This document shows, in pieces, positions 61,053-64,000 of a DNA stretch of 64,000 nucleotides (positions within the stretch are counted from its first letter, which is position 1; every line of letters begins with the position of its first letter). The notes beneath the pieces are model-generated. The model saw only the letters and a program-made list of their open reading frames with translations. It ran no database searches and was not told where the DNA came from. This DNA is from Sinotaia quadrata. Taxonomy: Eukaryota > Mollusca > Gastropoda > Architaenioglossa > Viviparidae. Location of the stretch: contig CM054181.1 of assembly GCA_028829895.1 (NCBI GenBank), positions 47,942,759 through 48,006,758 of the forward strand. Reading direction: 5' to 3'. Both the position numbers and the translations under genes were made by a program.

Positions 61053-62515
61053 ACATGCAAAACAAAAACAAAAACAACATGGTTTAAAGTTATAGTTATA
61101 TACACAAATATTACAAGATGCAATATTTTCTGTTGATCAGTATGAAGGTTGACAATGCTCATTTAATAATATTATTAAAAATATATATTATGGGAATACT
61201 TTTATCACAAATATATAGTTACAACATATAACTAAACATACCTCAAGTGCAAATTGAAATTGAAATTGTTTTAGGATGTTTACTACTACTACTAATAAAA
61301 ATTCAGTCAGTATAACGATAATATGTATAATGCACTAATATGTATAATGTTTTATTATTAATAATAATATTTATTTGTATATCACCACAAAATATAATGT
61401 ATATATTTATCAATTGCTACTATATATGTCCTAAGAATATGACAAAAATAAAAATCAATACATAGCTTTTAAGAAAGTGCTTATATAGCGAAAGTTAGCA
61501 GTTATCTGGTAGGCTGAACTACCTAGAACTCCATTCTACGTAAGAAATATATTTACCTGGCATTCAAATATTGTACTTTAATCAGAGATGTTAATCGTTG
61601 CTGGATAAATCTATCGTTTGCTTCCATTGAAATTGACTTAAAACTCGTGTTGTTCACGTGTCCGAATGCATTCCTTTAAACTGCATTCACCTTTTGTTTC
61701 ATCATACTTGTATTGATAAAGTGCTAATCCTTTCTTTATAATAGATTGGAGTTATCTCCTCTTTGTCGTTAACACTTTAGTCGTACATTTGCTGTTCGTC
61801 ACGACTTTCCTGCCTCTCATTTGACGTCACGACTCACGAGCTTATGTTTTACGGAAGACGCCCGAACTCTTCTGTTCGGCAGAGTCCGTAAAGAAAAATT
61901 ATATTTTAATTCACAAAGTGCATTTATCGTTCATTTATATCCAAACGACTAGGTTTTATCAAAATAATAAATTGTTTTAAAATTTTACGAAAGGATGTTT
62001 GGAAGCAATACTACACCTTTAATAATCTTGAAATTTAAAATAATACGGTATTAACATTAAAATTGTTACCGGGTTTTAAATGTTAAATTACTGGATTTAA
62101 ACTTACGGGGGTAGGCCTAAGGTAGGTGAAGACAATAAAGACTTCGATAAATATCTGCACATGCGAAACAAAAATGTATTTATAAGCACGTGGCACCAAA
62201 CGAAATATGTATGGTTTCCTGATTTAAAAACAAAACAACACCAATAAAAGGAACAAGGCCACCTTTGACACCACTACAGAAACTATGTCTTTGATTGGAA
62301 GTGAAAACGACGGTGTTGGCTTGGGCAGACATTCACGTGCAGGCTTTCTAAGTTGATTCCAAAACATTGATTTTGTCATTTCCACATGCACACGGCTGCG
62401 ACCCACAAAACCATTATCATACAATGGAGAATCATTGCCCAAGACACCCGCAATATTGCCTTTGTCGTGCCTAATGTATTTCTTTCATTATACCGATACA
62501 CGCATATGCGATTCA
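61053..62515. other. No gene; CRE palindrome and hairpin
   Basis: AT-rich DNA. TGACGTCA lies at 61822-61829 in a GC-richer patch, and CCGAAC/GTTCGG at 61862-61879 forms a six-pair stem with a six-base loop. Confidence 0.45.
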
Positions 62516-62529
62516 GAGAGCAGAGAGCA

Positions 62530-62568
<39 letters not shown>

Positions 62569-62875
62569 GCGTTAGAAAGAGTGAGAGTCAGAGTGAGATA
62601 GTCAGAGAGTGAGAGTCAGAGTGAGTGAGTGAGAGTGAATGAGAGTGAGAGAGAGTGAAAGAGGTGAATAAGAGAGTGAGAGAGTGAGAGTCAGTGAGAG
62701 AGAGAGTGAGTGAGGGAGGGAGGGAAAGAGAGAGTGAGTGAATGAGAGAGTGAGAGTGAATGAGAGAGAGTGAATGAAATAGTGAGAGAGTGAGAGTGAG
62801 AGTGAATGAGATTGAGAGAGAGTGAGAGAGTGAATGAGTGAATGAGAGAGTGAGAGAGAGAGAGTGCGTGTTATG
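62516..62875. repeat. (GA)n and GAGT-type degenerate tract
   Basis: Pure GA at 62531-62563 spreads into 300 bases of GAGAGTGAGT variants on a purine-rich strand. Confidence 0.95.
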
Positions 62876-63317
62876 CGTGGGGAGGTGTAATGTTTACTAT
62901 TAAAGACGAGTTTTAATCAGACCTGCAAATACTTAAATCTTGGATGGTTTGACAGCAGTTAAAATGCCGTGGGTACTATGTTTAAAAGTAAATAAAATTA
63001 TGCACAAGATGGGCGGGACTTTCCCCATGCACCAATACTATTGATCCATTAGAAGAAGTGGGGTGAGGACAATAGTGACTTGACCACGCTTAAAATCTCC
63101 ATTTCTACTAGTTTCACACAGCCAATCCTTGATTCTACTGATGCTATTTACTTTTTTTTTTTTTAATCAATGTAATAACCACGTGTTCTCTTTCCATTTC
63201 TTGTTGTGTGTTTGTCTATGTACCCGATAACAGGTCTGACTGTCTAACGACTTGACCAGAGTTACTGGACACTAGTTTTATAGCATGTTGTAACTCTCTT
63301 AATGTACATTGTTGCGT
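62876..63317. other. No gene recognised
   Basis: Unique sequence with a T run at 63152-63165. Confidence 0.5.
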
Positions 63318-63500
63318 CATTCTCAGTCAATCTTATTCTCCATGCAAGCGTCAAAGTCGTCAACGATCTCTAGGGATGACGACAAGATTTCTTTGTCCAT
63401 TCTACTTGATCTCTCATCAACTTTGGACAGGACTAACCATGACATATTGATACATTGTCTCCAGCTTGAGTCTAGCGTTATGGGCACTCAGAAGTATAAG
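63318..63500 (+). pseudogene. Non-LTR reverse transcriptase scrap
   Basis: In the frame of the ATG at 63309, ISLSILLDLSSTLDRTNHDI (about 63387-63446) followed by LIHCLQ matches the RT block usually written S-L-L-x-L-L-D-L-S-x-A-F-D-x-I-x-H that carries the first catalytic Asp in jockey/CR1-like elements. The block just before it, VKVVNDL, sits in another frame at about 63349-63369 and corresponds to the helix that normally precedes. No YxDD box is present downstream, so this is a short dead fragment. Confidence 0.7.
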
Positions 63501-63610
63501 GGTTGTTTGATGGACAACGGTTCTCAAATGTACAATTTTTAAGTATACAGCAGAAATGCATTGCAGAGTTTTGGTCAAGGAGGACGTGTCACGAGTTCCA
63601 GTTGCACGAT

Positions 63611-63843
63611 TATGACCCAAAGCCATGCAAATTACTTCAGAAAGCAATAACAACTATTTACTTTCATCCATGACCCAAAGACATGCAAATTACTTCAGAA
63701 AGCAATAACAACTATTTACTTTCATCCATGACCCAAAGACATGCAAATTACTTCAGAAAGCAATAACAACTATTTATTTTCATCCATGACCCAAAGCCAT
63801 GCAAATTACTTCAGAAAGCAATAACAACTATTTATTTTCATCC
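63611..63843. repeat. 58-base minisatellite with octamer motif
   Basis: Four copies at exact 58-base spacing (63612, 63670, 63728, 63786; anchor ATGACCCAAAG). Each holds a perfect ATGCAAAT (63625, 63683, 63741, 63799). Differences are limited to AGCCATG/AGACATG and TTTACTTTC/TTTATTTTC. Confidence 0.98.
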
Positions 63844-64000
63844 ACAATCAATTACAATCAGCGAAAATCTCCTTAAACAACTCAGCTCAACGTCAGGAAA
63901 TCAAACGCGTTTGCACGCAATACGTTAAATGTATGCGTGTATGTGCGTGTGTATGTACGTATGTCCGGTTGTGCGTGTGTGTGTGTACGCATATCCGGTT
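63844..64000. other. No gene; GT-rich window edge
   Basis: Short unique sequence, then GTATGTGCGTGTGT-like DNA with TCCGGTTGTGCG and TCCGGTT near the edge, perhaps the start of another GT-rich array cut by the window. Confidence 0.5.

Noticed and set aside
63932..64000. Possible telomere-like or satellite sequence at the window edge
   Set aside because: It is GT-rich with TCCGGTT motifs but has no TTAGGG-type repeats and is too short to classify.

Overview
This window reads as AT-rich, largely non-coding nuclear DNA of an animal. I infer a marine invertebrate, possibly a mollusc, from the mix of long CA/GT, GA and GATA microsatellites, very many minisatellites, decayed non-LTR reverse transcriptases of jockey/CR1-like and R4/R2-like type, and a gypsy-type LTR element. 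The species cannot be named from the sequence. There are no operons, bacterial genes, rRNA or CRISPR loci, and I see no convincing tRNA and no complete host gene.

Three layers make up the window. (1) Tandem repeats: more than 35 unrelated arrays with units of 10 to 88 bases, plus about a dozen dinucleotide tracts. The largest is a 55-copy array at 30011-31425 built from two interleaved unit types of 26 and 25 bases. Others with near-identical copies lie at 10.7-11.1, 13.4-14.8, 21.5-22.0, 23.3-24.1, 26.6-27.0, 29.6-29.9, 32.0-32.3, 35.3-36.7, 38.8-39.1, 46.4-47.0, 48.0-48.6, 58.0-58.6 and 63.6-63.8 kb. (2) Dead mobile elements: six fragments of one LTR family (5507-6650 +, 8480-9316 -, 32469-34165 +, 40054-40268 +, 41037-41222 -, 53940-54215 +), a gag pseudogene next to the first two, a non-LTR RT fragment at 1838-2380, an R4-like remnant at 49600-50712 (with a likely related scrap at 47057-47311), and another RT scrap at 63318-63500. 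(3) AT-rich single-copy DNA with a few coding-like islands (12004-12451, 16151-16450, 25527-25769, 60763-61049 on the minus strand) that I cannot assign to a family.

Layout: 0-5.5 kb triplet and CA arrays, RT fragment, 29- and 33-base minisatellites. 5.5-9.3 kb LTR, gag and inverted LTR. 9.3-32.3 kb is a succession of minisatellites around two unknown coding-like islands and one short ORF. 32.5-34.2 kb is a nearly complete solo-like LTR. 34.9-39.1 kb more arrays. 40.0-41.2 kb two LTR ends facing each other around a GATA tract. 41.9-48.6 kb arrays. 49.6-50.7 kb R4-like remnant. 51-64 kb sparse arrays, one LTR piece, a possible exon and an RT scrap.

Nothing here works as a pathway. The notable biology is structural: dense and young minisatellites, two-state and higher-order arrays, and an LTR family that twice appears as outward-ending inverted pairs. 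Alignments were done by eye, so identity percentages are not given.
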